Source: Paraburkholderia sejongensis (GTDB lineage: Bacteria; Pseudomonadota; Gammaproteobacteria; Burkholderiales; Burkholderiaceae). From it: a stretch of 64,000 nt of DNA. Where the stretch lies: contig NZ_JAJITD010000025.1 in NCBI RefSeq assembly GCF_020880815.1, forward strand, positions 1 through 64,000. The letters are read 5' to 3'. Positions 25,663-32,829 of this stretch are shown one piece after another. The notes under the pieces were generated by a model. That model made no database searches, was not told the DNA's origin, and saw only the letters and a program-made list of their open reading frames with translations. Within the stretch, counting starts at the first letter, position 1, and each line of letters begins with the position of its first letter. Position numbers and translations under genes: made by a program.

Positions 25663-26964
25663 ATGGACTCGATAAAACGCTACTTCGGCTTCGACGCCGT
25701 CGGCACCAACCTGCGCACCGAAGTGCTCGCCGGGGTGACCACCTTCCTGACGATGGCCTACATCATCTTCGTCAATCCGGCGATTCTCGGCGACGCCGGC
25801 ATGCCCAAGGGTTCGGTGTTCGTCGCGACCTGCCTCGTGGCCGCGCTCGCGTCGCTGATCATGGGGCTGTACGCGAACTACCCGATCGCGCTCGCGCCCG
25901 GCATGGGCCTGAACGCGTATTTCGCGTACACGGTCGTCAAGGGCATGGGCTACACGTGGGAAGCCGCGCTCGGCGCGGTGTTCATTTCCGGCTGCCTGTT
26001 CCTGATCGTCACGCTGTTCCGGGTGCGCGAGGTGATCGTCAAAGGCATTCCGCACTCGATCCGGATCGCGATCACCGGCGGTATCGGCCTCTTTCTGGCG
26101 ATCATTTCGCTGAAGTCGGCCGGCATTGTGGTCGGCAATCCGGCCACGCTCGTCACGCTCGGCAATCTGCACGATCCGCACGTGGTGCTCGCCGCGATCG
26201 GCTTCTTCGCCATCGTCACGCTCGATCATCTGCGGGTGCGCGGCGCGATCCTGATCGGCATCGTCGGCGTGACGGTCCTGAGCTTTTTCTTCGGCGGCAA
26301 CGAGTTTCACGGCATCGTGTCCGCGCCGCCGTCGATCGCGCCGACGCTGTTGCAGCTCGACATCCGCACCGCGCTGTCGACCGGCATCCTGAACGTCGTG
26401 CTGGTGTTCTTCCTCGTCGAACTGTTCGACGCGACCGGCACGCTGATGGGCGTCGCGAACCGCGCCGGGCTGCTGGTCGAAGGCAAGATGCACCGGCTGA
26501 ACCGCGCGCTGCTCGCGGACAGCACCGCGATTCTGGCCGGCTCGATGCTCGGCACGTCGTCGACGACCGCGTATATCGAAAGCGCGTCCGGCGTGCAGGC
26601 GGGCGGGCGCACCGGTGTGACCGCGATCACCGTCGCGGTGCTGTTCGTCGCGGCGCTGTTCTTCGCGCCGCTCGCCGAAGTCGTGCCGCCGTACGCGACC
26701 GCGCCGGCGCTGCTCTACGTGTCGTGCCTGATGCTGCGCGAAATGCTCGACCTGCCGTGGGACGACGCGACCGAAGTCGTGCCGGCCGCGCTGACCGCGC
26801 TGCTGATGCCGTTCACCTACTCGATCGCGAACGGCGTCGCGTTCGGCTTCATCTCGTACGCGGGCCTGAAGCTGCTGACGGGCCAGGCGCGTCAGGTGAA
26901 GCTGGTGGTGTGGATCATCGCGGCGATTTTCCTGTTCCGTTACTTCTATCTCGGCAGCGAATGA
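25663..26964 (+). CDS. NCS2/AzgA-type purine permease
   Basis: 433 residues, about 12-14 membrane segments. The start MDSIKRYFGFDAVGTNLRTEVLAGVTTFLTMAYIIFVNP is highly characteristic of the AzgA/GhxP/AdeQ branch of nucleobase transporters. The substrate-site motifs ALAPGMGLNAYFAYTVV and GTSSTTAYIESASGVQAGGRTG are intact. It should import adenine, or hypoxanthine/guanine, with protons. The ATG is preceded by GAGAGAGAA; an upstream in-frame extension is proline/arginine-rich and rejected. I found no purine riboswitch fold in the 206-base upstream region. Confidence 0.92.
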   Translation: MDSIKRYFGFDAVGTNLRTEVLAGVTTFLTMAYIIFVNPAILGDAGMPKGSVFVATCLVAALASLIMGLYANYPIALAPGMGLNAYFAYTVVKGMGYTWEAALGAVFISGCLFLIVTLFRVREVIVKGIPHSIRIAITGGIGLFLAIISLKSAGIVVGNPATLVTLGNLHDPHVVLAAIGFFAIVTLDHLRVRGAILIGIVGVTVLSFFFGGNEFHGIVSAPPSIAPTLLQLDIRTALSTGILNVVLVFFLVELFDATGTLMGVANRAGLLVEGKMHRLNRALLADSTAILAGSMLGTSSTTAYIESASGVQAGGRTGVTAITVAVLFVAALFFAPLAEVVPPYATAPALLYVSCLMLREMLDLPWDDATEVVPAALTALLMPFTYSIANGVAFGFISYAGLKLLTGQARQVKLVVWIIAAIFLFRYFYLGSE

Positions 26965-27141
26965 GCGCGACACCGCGCCGGATGAAACAGGGCCGGCGAA
27001 CCGGGGGGCAGCCAGGACGAGGCCGAAAACTGGCGCGCATCGAGGCATAAATCAAGGAAAGGCGTATCAGCGGTGTGCGCTCCGATGTGCACCGTCTATT
27101 ATCAGACGATTCGAACAACGATCGAACTGAAGGAGCCTCCG

Positions 27142-27675
27142 ATGTCCTCATACAGCCCCACGGCGGACCGCTACACGAAGCCCGCGATCTTCTTTCACTG
27201 GATCATCTTTCTGCTGATCGCGCTCGCCTACCTGGCGATCGAAATCCGCGGCCCGCGCGGCTCAGACAGCCGCGCGTTCTGGACCGGGATTCATTTCTGG
27301 GCGGGCACGCTGGTGCTGGGATTGTCGATATTGCGGGTGTTGTGGCGGCTGTGGGCCGGCGCGCCGCAAGAGGTCGAGAACAACCGGCTGCTCGCCTTTC
27401 TCGCGCGCGGCGCGCATCTGGTGCTCTATATCTTCATCATCGTTCAGCCGCTGCTCGGCATCTTGCTGGTCAACGCGGGCGGGCGGCCGGTAGCACTCCC
27501 ATGGAGCGATATCAGCATCACGCTGATCGGCGCGGATTCGATCGCGCGGCCATTGCTGAAGGACGCGCACGAGCTGCTCGGCAACGTGTTCTATTGGGTC
27601 ATCGGCCTGCACGCGCTCGCGGCGATCGGGCACCACGTGGTGCTCAAGGATCGCACGCTGCGGCGAATGATTTAA
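27142..27675 (+). CDS. Cytochrome b561 (CybB-like)
   Basis: 177 residues with four transmembrane helices and the di-haem histidines of bacterial cytochrome b561: FFHWIIFLLIALAYL, GIHFWAGTLVLGLSILRVLWRLW, GAHLVLYIFIIVQPLLGILL and KDAHELLGNVFYWVIGLHALAAIGHH. It probably moves electrons from quinol to a superoxide or other acceptor in the inner membrane. AAGGAG sits 9 bases before the ATG. A short dyad (CGTCT-N6-AGACG at about 27090-27110) lies just upstream. Confidence 0.9.
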   Translation: MSSYSPTADRYTKPAIFFHWIIFLLIALAYLAIEIRGPRGSDSRAFWTGIHFWAGTLVLGLSILRVLWRLWAGAPQEVENNRLLAFLARGAHLVLYIFIIVQPLLGILLVNAGGRPVALPWSDISITLIGADSIARPLLKDAHELLGNVFYWVIGLHALAAIGHHVVLKDRTLRRMI

Positions 27676-27726
27676 GCGCGCCCCGGCCCGTTATCCCTTC
27701 GGCCACCGGTGCGGTGGCCCCGGTTC

Positions 27727-28017
27727 TCAGTTGCGCCAGTTCGCCTCGTAAAAGCGCACGTAGCCGCTTCGCAGTACGAGGCATTGCGCGCGCGTCTCCG
27801 ACAACAGCCGGCGCGTGGCCGCCTCGATGCGCGGCCGATGCGCGTCGAACGCGACGATCATGTCTTCCTGCCGCGGCGACTCCGCGCCGAAGTGGTCTTC
27901 GAGCGCTTCCGCGGTGATCATGCACTCCACCCTCTGTCCATCGACCAGCGCCGGAAACGCCAGGGTAAGTTCGCGCCCTGAATATTCAGGCGCTTCGTTC
28001 GGGAAATGGATCTGCAT
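27727..28017 (-). CDS. DUF1488 family protein
   Basis: 96 residues starting MQIHFPNEAPEYSGRELTLAFPALVDGQRVECMITAEALEDHFG, the DUF1488 pattern. Small, soluble, with no known function; common in Burkholderiales. The start follows AGGTG by about 6 bases. The longer open frame upstream lacks a ribosome site and is arginine/histidine-rich. It faces the cytochrome b561 gene tail to tail (51 bases). Confidence 0.75.
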   Translation of the reverse strand: MQIHFPNEAPEYSGRELTLAFPALVDGQRVECMITAEALEDHFGAESPRQEDMIVAFDAHRPRIEAATRRLLSETRAQCLVLRSGYVRFYEANWRN

Positions 28018-28299
28018 GGGAATCACCTGGAAGAGTGCCGCGCATGGCGAATGGGTAATGCGCGCGCCGGTTTCGTCGTGCCGCGTCCACCGCTCGTTTC
28101 CTCCTTGTCCCATGCTGTCGACGCGGGCCGTCACCTCGCGGCGGTATCGACGGTTCGCGACACGCGGAGGTGAATTGATTCACTTTAGACGAGTTCGGGC
28201 AACGCGCAAGTTCTAGTTTTTGTCGGATTGGAGGGGGTGGCCGGCATTCGCGCCAAACGATCCCGTGTAAAGTGTCGCCGACCCAGCCCCCTTAACGCG

Positions 28300-28623
28300 A
28301 TGTCCAATTCCACCCGCCCGCCCCTGGTTCGCGTCGAGCCGCTCGGCCTGAGCTTCGAAGCGCCCGATTCGCTAACGATTCTCGAAGCCGCCGGTTTTGC
28401 GAATCTGCGTTTGCCGCGCTCATGCCGCAACGGCACTTGCAGAACCTGTCTGTGCAAGATGAAGGCTGGACGTGTGCGTTACACGATCGAATGGCCGGGC
28501 GTGAGCCGTGAGGAAAAGGCGGAGGGTTTGATCCTGCCGTGTGTCGCAGTCGCCGAGTCCGATCTCATTTTGCAGGTGCCGGAGGCGTCGTTGATCAGGC
28601 AGGACGGAAGCGATTCGAACTAA
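28300..28623 (+). CDS. 2Fe-2S ferredoxin-like protein
   Basis: 107 residues with a plant-type [2Fe-2S] binding pattern: Cys42-x4-Cys47-x2-Cys50 in SCRNGTCRTC, and a fourth ligand Cys81 in LILPCVAVAESDL, the normal spacing. Cys52 is additional. It would serve as an electron carrier; the redox partner is unknown and no oxygenase is adjacent. The ATG lacks a strong ribosome site. Confidence 0.88.
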   Translation: MSNSTRPPLVRVEPLGLSFEAPDSLTILEAAGFANLRLPRSCRNGTCRTCLCKMKAGRVRYTIEWPGVSREEKAEGLILPCVAVAESDLILQVPEASLIRQDGSDSN

Positions 28624-28658
28624 GTCTTTAACGCGGCGCCGCAGCGCCGCAGCCTCGC

Positions 28659-28853
28659 TTAACGCTGAGCGCCCATCGCGCGGGCAATTTTCTTGTCAGT
28701 GTTGTATTGGCTCAGTGCATACACCGACCAGATCGCGGCCGGCACCCAGCCAATCAGCGTGATTTGCAGAATCAGGCAGATGATGCCCGCAAACGGACGG
28801 CCGATGGTGAAGAACTGCAGCCACGGCAGAAGGATGGCAAGCAAGAGGCGCAT
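28659..28853 (-). CDS. YqaE/Pmp3-type membrane peptide
   Basis: 64 residues with two hydrophobic helices (LLLAILLPWLQFFTIGRPFAGIICLILQITLIGWVPAAIWSVYALSQY), matching the Pmp3/YqaE family. These are tiny membrane proteins tied to cation and stress tolerance. AGGAAATCACC precedes the ATG. The C-terminal tail (NTDKKIARAMGAQR) is polar and basic. Confidence 0.85.
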   Translation of the reverse strand: MRLLLAILLPWLQFFTIGRPFAGIICLILQITLIGWVPAAIWSVYALSQYNTDKKIARAMGAQR

Positions 28854-28917
28854 GGTGATTTCCTGTTCGTGTGGTTGACGCGGCGCGGTTCGATCCGCGC
28901 GGGATGGGGGTGCTTCG

Positions 28918-29130
28918 TTAGTTGGGTGCGTCGGCCGCGGAATCAAGCGGCGCGAAGCGCTGCACCCGCGCGCCGTCCACCTCGACCAGCTCGAAAAACA
29001 CGGTCGACGGCCGAGTCCAGATCGTCCCGTTAGCCGCCTTGTAGACGATCATCGTGACGCCCGGATCGGATTCGAGGATAGCCTCGCAAACCAGTTCGTA
29101 AATACCGCCTTTGTAGTGCCGGAAACGCAC
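28918..29130 (-). CDS. DUF1653 family protein
   Basis: 70 residues. RHYKGGIYELVCEAILESDPGVTMIVYKAANGTIWTRPSTVFFE fits DUF1653, whose members pair an H-Y-K-G-G-x-Y motif with Y-x-x-x-x-G-x-x-W-x-R-P. Small soluble protein of unknown role. It ends 65 bases before the YqaE-type gene; a 6-bp hairpin (GCGCGG/CCGCGC around TTCGAT, 28883-28900) sits between them. Confidence 0.8.
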   Translation of the reverse strand: MRFRHYKGGIYELVCEAILESDPGVTMIVYKAANGTIWTRPSTVFFELVEVDGARVQRFAPLDSAADAPN

Positions 29131-29183
29131 AGTGAATGACCTCGTATCGGGTGAATCGGAGCGATCGCGCGCATGCTACACGC

Positions 29184-29828
29184 TCAACCGCCCTCTTTCA
29201 TCTGCTTCAGAATCTTGTAGACCGTCGCGCGGCCCATCGTCAGCACCGCGGCCACGTAGTTCGCCGAACTGCGGCCGCGAAACGCGCCCTGCGCATGCAG
29301 CGCTTCGACGATTTCGCGCTTGTGCTCGCGGGTCAGCGCATTGATGCCGATCTGCCGCTCGCGCAGCCACGTGTGCAGATAGGTGTTGATGCGGTCCTGC
29401 CAGTCGTCGCGGAACAGGTCCTCGCCGGGCGCGTCGCTCATCGCGCCGCCCTTGATGAATAGATCGAGCGTCGAGCGCACGTCCTCGAACACCGCGATGT
29501 TGAAATTCACGCACATCATGCCGGCGGGCTTGCCGTCGTCGTCGAACAGGATATTGCTCACGCAGCGCATGCGGCGGCCGTCCCAGTTCAGCTTTTCGTA
29601 CGGACCGATGGTCTGGCCGCGCGCCGCGAACAGCACGTCGTCGAGCACCGACGGCGCACCGACCTCGAGCCGCGACAGATTGTTCGCCAGATACGCGATG
29701 GTCTGATCACGCAGGTCGTGAATCACCACTTCGGCGCACGGATAGAGCAGCGCGGCGATGCCGTCGGCGATCGGCGCGTAACGCTTGAGCAGCAGGTCTT
29801 TGACAGGAGACACGTTCGGATTGCGCAT
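29184..29828 (-). CDS. YheO-PAS / HTH transcriptional regulator
   Basis: 214 residues. The N-terminal ~115 residues form a YheO-like PAS domain (KRYAPIADGIAALLYPCAEVVIHDLRDQTIAYLANNLSRLEVGAPS...). The C-terminal ~55 residues form the DauR-type helix-turn-helix (TREHKREIVEALHAQGAFRGRSSANYVAAVLTMGRATVYKILKQMK). Relatives respond to small metabolites; DauR represses D-arginine catabolism. No catabolic genes are adjacent; the divergent neighbour is a 72-residue protein of unknown function. The ATG used starts MRNPNVSPVKDLLLKRYAP; upstream extension is low-complexity. Confidence 0.85.
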   Translation of the reverse strand: MRNPNVSPVKDLLLKRYAPIADGIAALLYPCAEVVIHDLRDQTIAYLANNLSRLEVGAPSVLDDVLFAARGQTIGPYEKLNWDGRRMRCVSNILFDDDGKPAGMMCVNFNIAVFEDVRSTLDLFIKGGAMSDAPGEDLFRDDWQDRINTYLHTWLRERQIGINALTREHKREIVEALHAQGAFRGRSSANYVAAVLTMGRATVYKILKQMKEGG

Positions 29829-30192
29829 CGGAAATCGCTGGGTTCGGAGGAGACGGCGGTGCGGCGCGGTTGCGGTTGCGTCGCCACGCCGCTGCCGCGA
29901 CGCAAGCGATGCAACATTACACAGCGCGCGCTCGGCCCGCAGCCGGCAACTCGCCATTGTAGCGGCCTCGCCCGGGCGTCGCGACCGCGCCGAGCAGGCG
30001 GCGACGGCAAGCTCGCAGAGTCACCGCCGCTGCCGCTGCCGCGGCCTGGCAGGGCCCGTAGCAACGCCGGCGCAATATCGCCGCAACTTCGCCACCTGCC
30101 CACGCGAGACCACGCACCAATTTTTGTCCGCCTCGCGGAGCGATTTTTTTCGTGGGATAAATACCGTTTATCCAACCGAACGGAGCCAACCG
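29829..30192. other. Intergenic region with terminator-like and operator-like signals
   Basis: Between the YheO-type regulator and the divergent small gene. It holds a 5-bp hairpin (TCCGC-CTC-GCGGA, 30127-30139) followed after four bases by seven T (30144-30150), and then a dyad close to the small gene. The rest is very GC-rich and shows no coding frame I trust. Confidence 0.5.
30155..30173. promoter_or_regulatory. 19-bp dyad, putative operator
   Basis: GGATAAA-TACCG-TTTATCC is a perfect 7-bp inverted repeat ending 19 bases ahead of the ATG of the 72-residue gene and just upstream of its GGAG ribosome site. It is AT-rich in GC-rich surroundings. It could be the site of the divergent YheO-type regulator or of another repressor; nothing in the sequence decides which. 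Confidence 0.4.
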
Positions 30193-30411
30193 ATGGCCAC
30201 ACTCGAAGCGCTTCGCGCCGTGCTCGACGACACCCGCACGCCGGAGATTATCCGCAATCACGTGATCGATTCCCTGCAATACGCGCTGCGCAACTACGGC
30301 CAGGTGTTCACCGCGAAAGAAGTCGAATGGCTGGCCAGTTGGGACGACGCGCGGATCCCGCTAGCCGCCGCGCGCGAGCAACAGAAACGGGTCGCCGACA
30401 CGGTACGCTGA
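30193..30411 (+). CDS. Conserved small protein of unknown function
   Basis: 72 residues (MATLEALRAVLDDTRTPEII...), soluble, mostly helical, with acidic and basic heptad-like character. It has a good GGAG site 8 bases upstream and codon usage like real genes of the window. I recognise no family. The dyad just upstream and the divergent regulator suggest it is regulated. Confidence 0.65.
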   Translation: MATLEALRAVLDDTRTPEIIRNHVIDSLQYALRNYGQVFTAKEVEWLASWDDARIPLAAAREQQKRVADTVR

Positions 30412-30989
30412 CGCGGTTGCCGGCGTCGTCTGCCGCGCCGCGCCGCTCGGCGGCCCCGGCCCGCTGCGTGCAAAGCCCCGCCAGGCGGGCGTTCCAGCGC
30501 TGCACGGTAGTTGCCACTATCCAATCCGGCCCGTTTCAGGCAAAATATTGCAATAGTTGCAGTAAGCACCCATATAGCACTGGCAGCACCAGGCAGTCTC
30601 AAGCCGGCATCTCCGCACTACCCCCGACTGTTCGACCGCCGCTTTCCGCGGTCCCGTCATTCCGGCAATGCGCCGCATGCATTCGCCGTCGCGAGTAGCA
30701 CACCGAGCGGTTCAGCTTCTTCCGTCCGATGCGCGCGAGTTCCGCGCCGCTTCCGCATTTTCGGTCGAACCCGCGCTTGCGCGCGACCGGTGAGTCATCG
30801 TCATTGCCATTGCTTGCGACATCGAGTCAGCCGGGCCCGGCAGGCCTGTGCCAACCATTTTCATTGCGGCGCGCCCCCAAGGTGCTGCGCCGCCGGTCCC
30901 CGTCGTCGCGCTGTTGCGACCGGCCCGCGCAGAGCGCGCGGGCAACGCGGGCAGCCACACGCGGACCACGCATACAGGACACGTTTTCG
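30412..30989. other. 578-base region with candidate promoter and long leader
   Basis: No credible coding frame on either strand. Contains TTGCAA-N17-CATATA at 30548-30576 and an adjacent partial repeat of TTGCA. If this is the promoter of the following small gene, the leader would be about 400 bases. Confidence 0.4.
30548..30576 (+). promoter_or_regulatory. Candidate sigma-70 promoter
   Basis: TTGCAA (-35), 17-base spacer, CATATA (-10), in an AT-rich patch within a GC-rich intergenic region. Predicted transcription start near 30583. Confidence 0.35.
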
Positions 30990-31271
30990 ATGAATCCAGC
31001 AGTAAAGACCTACAAGGGCTACGAAATTCACCCGCTCGTCTATCCGCGCCGCCCGGCGAGCGCGGAAGCGGGCCGCAATCCGGGCGCCGGTTACGACGCG
31101 TCGGTGCGGATCTGCCGCGTCGGCGCGAATCCGGCTGCCGACGGCCGGGTGTTTCGTCTCCAGTATCTGTTTCCGTTCGACGGCATGGGCAAGGCGCGCA
31201 TCGCGTGCATGGCGCATGCGCAGAAGTTGATCGACGGCCAGGTGAGCGGCCAGTCGGTCACCGATCTTTGA
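30990..31271 (+). CDS. Small protein with KGYEI motif, unknown function
   Basis: 93 residues. The N-terminus KTYKGYEIHPLVYP resembles the RYKGYEVEAATQPLP start of the 71-residue protein encoded at 53563. The middle has DASVRICR and later RVFRLQYLFPFDGMGKARIACMAHAQKLIDG, a strand-strand-helix arrangement as in the other protein. Probably both belong to one Burkholderiales-specific small protein family. No membrane segment or signal peptide. Function unknown. Confidence 0.65.
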   Translation: MNPAVKTYKGYEIHPLVYPRRPASAEAGRNPGAGYDASVRICRVGANPAADGRVFRLQYLFPFDGMGKARIACMAHAQKLIDGQVSGQSVTDL

Positions 31272-31421
31272 ACGGCGTCATCGGCTCATCACAGATATCG
31301 TGCAGCGTGCATTCGAGCCCGTTGGGCGCCGCTGTCCGATTACCGCAATTGAATTGAAGTCGTGTTTGTCCGGTGCGCCGGCGGCCGACCTCCCCTTTAT
31401 CCCATCGACCAGGAGTTATGC

Positions 31422-31697
31422 ATGGCGAAAGAAGAACTGATTGAACTTGACGGCATCGTCGACGAAGTGCTTCCGGATAGCCGCTACCGCGTGACGCTCG
31501 ACAACGGCGTCGTGGTCGGCGCCTATGCGTCCGGACGTATGCGCAAGAACCATATCCGTATTCTCGCGGGCGACCGCGTGACGCTCGAAATGTCGGTCTA
31601 CGACCTGACCAAAGGGCGGATCAATTTCCGTCACAAGGACGAACGCCCGGGCGGCGGCGGTCCGCGCCCGGCCTCGCAGGGGCAGCGGCGCCGCTAA
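31422..31697 (+). CDS. infA: Translation initiation factor IF-1, tailed version
   Basis: 91 residues with the complete S1-like OB fold of IF-1: MAKEELIELDGIVDEVLPDSRYRVTLDNG, then RMRKNHIRILAGDRVTLEMSVYDLTKGRINFRHK. Classical IF-1 is 72 residues; here a glycine/arginine-rich tail of about 17 residues (PGGGGPRPASQGQRRR) is added. Burkholderiales usually carry a canonical infA in the ribosomal operon and this extra copy elsewhere. AGGAG lies 7 bases ahead of the ATG. IF-1 assists start-codon selection on the 30S subunit; the tailed paralogue may have an RNA-chaperone or cold-related role (inference). Confidence 0.9.
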   Translation: MAKEELIELDGIVDEVLPDSRYRVTLDNGVVVGAYASGRMRKNHIRILAGDRVTLEMSVYDLTKGRINFRHKDERPGGGGPRPASQGQRRR

Positions 31698-31718
31698 TCC
31701 GGCGCGGCGGTTCGGGTT

Positions 31719-31746
31719 TGGCAACGCGGTGGGCATCGCGTTGCCA
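31719..31746 (+). terminator. 10-bp hairpin downstream of infA
   Basis: TGGCAACGCG and CGCGTTGCCA form a perfect 10-bp stem around an 8-base loop, 22 bases past the infA stop. No T-run follows, so it may be a 3' stabilising or Rho-linked structure rather than an intrinsic terminator. Confidence 0.4.
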
Positions 31747-31884
31747 GGTAGTGCGATGCATTGCGGCCTCATGCACGCGGGTCAAGCCTCGTGGCGGGGG
31801 CGGCACAGCGGGTGATCCGGTTCGCCCATCCTCCGATCCTCCGATAGGCATCGCGCCACGTATTGCCCGCACTGTCGCCACAAC

Positions 31885-32643
31885 CTACCCGCCAAACACC
31901 GCCCCGATATCCCCGCCTTGCGCGCTTTTCCTCACCTGCTTCACCACCCGTTCCTCCAGTTCCGCAAGGTGCTTGCGCATCGCGGCCAATGCGCTCGGCA
32001 AGTCTGCCGCATCGAGTGCATCGATGATTCGCGCGTGCTCGTCAGCCGAGCAGCTCGAACCCTTCGACGGATCGAATAGCGCCTTGTACAACTCGGTCTT
32101 CGCGACCAGTTGACCGACCAGCCCGAGCAATTCGGTGCCGCCCGCCAGTTCGGTCAGCAACACGTGAAACTGGCCGGCAAGACGCACGGATTCATCGATC
32201 GCGCCCGCCCGCAACGCCTTTTCCTCGCCGCGCACATGCGCGCGCAGCCGGCGTTTATGCGCGGCGCTCAACGCGCCGCACAGCGATGCGACGATGCCCG
32301 CCTCGACGATCTGTCGAGCGCGATACACCTGACGAATGTCCTCCTCCGACGGCGACGGCACGAACGCGCCGCGATTCACCTCCAGCACCAGCTTGCCCTC
32401 GTAGCCCAGGCGCGCGAGCACTTTGCGGAGCGCGCCGCGCGTGCAGCCGAACGCGGCCGCCAGATCGCGCTCGACCAGTTGCGCGCCCGGCCGCAAACGG
32501 CCTTGCAGCAACGCCGCGGTAATCGACGCGTAAATGCGCTCTTCGACGCTTTGCGCGGCGGGGTCGCCGGCTGTGGCTGGGGCTGCGGCTGGAGCGGCTT
32601 CGGCCGAAGAGGATGGCGAGGGACGCCGGGAACGCATAGCCAT
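31885..32643 (-). CDS. GntR-family (FCD) transcriptional regulator
   Basis: 252 residues. After an alanine-rich N-terminal stretch comes the winged helix (VEERIYASITAALLQGRLRPGAQLVERDLAAAFGCTRGALRKVLARLGYEGKLVLEVNRGAFV, about 32-95), then an all-helical FCD ligand domain (RQIVEAGIVASLCG...LAGQFHVLLTELAGG...DEHARIIDALDAADLPSALAAMRKHL) with the usual metal-binding acid and histidine positions. It is divergent from the CynX-type transporter and probably represses it. Two TGGTT-type operator sites lie between them. Confidence 0.88.
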   Translation of the reverse strand: MAMRSRRPSPSSSAEAAPAAAPATAGDPAAQSVEERIYASITAALLQGRLRPGAQLVERDLAAAFGCTRGALRKVLARLGYEGKLVLEVNRGAFVPSPSEEDIRQVYRARQIVEAGIVASLCGALSAAHKRRLRAHVRGEEKALRAGAIDESVRLAGQFHVLLTELAGGTELLGLVGQLVAKTELYKALFDPSKGSSCSADEHARIIDALDAADLPSALAAMRKHLAELEERVVKQVRKSAQGGDIGAVFGG

Positions 32644-32764
32644 GAATTCAGTGAGCGGAAGGTTAGGAACGTAAAACGGAACGGCGCCGCAGCATTCTAG
32701 CGACGGCCCGCTGCGGACGCCAATTCGCTCGGCTACCGCCGCGCTTATACCGGACATTCGGAAA

Positions 32765-32799
32765 TTGGTTAACCATTTAAAGCTATTATGGTTGACCAA
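32765..32799. promoter_or_regulatory. Twin GntR-type operators
   Basis: TTGGTTAACCA (32765-32775) and TGGTTGACCAA (32789-32799) are each near-perfect palindromes of the T-G-G-T-N2-A-C-C-A type typical for FadR/FCD regulators, with repeat starts 23 bases apart. Together they also form a larger inverted repeat with one mismatch. They sit between the divergent GntR and transporter genes, so they probably mediate both autoregulation and transporter control. Confidence 0.6.
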
Positions 32800-32829
32800 A
32801 AAACCGCCCGCCACTTTCGAGGTCGCTCC

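Noticed and set aside
28883..28900. GGTTCGATCC segment resembling a tRNA T-arm
   Set aside because: No acceptor, D or anticodon arms fit around it; it is a simple 6-bp hairpin.
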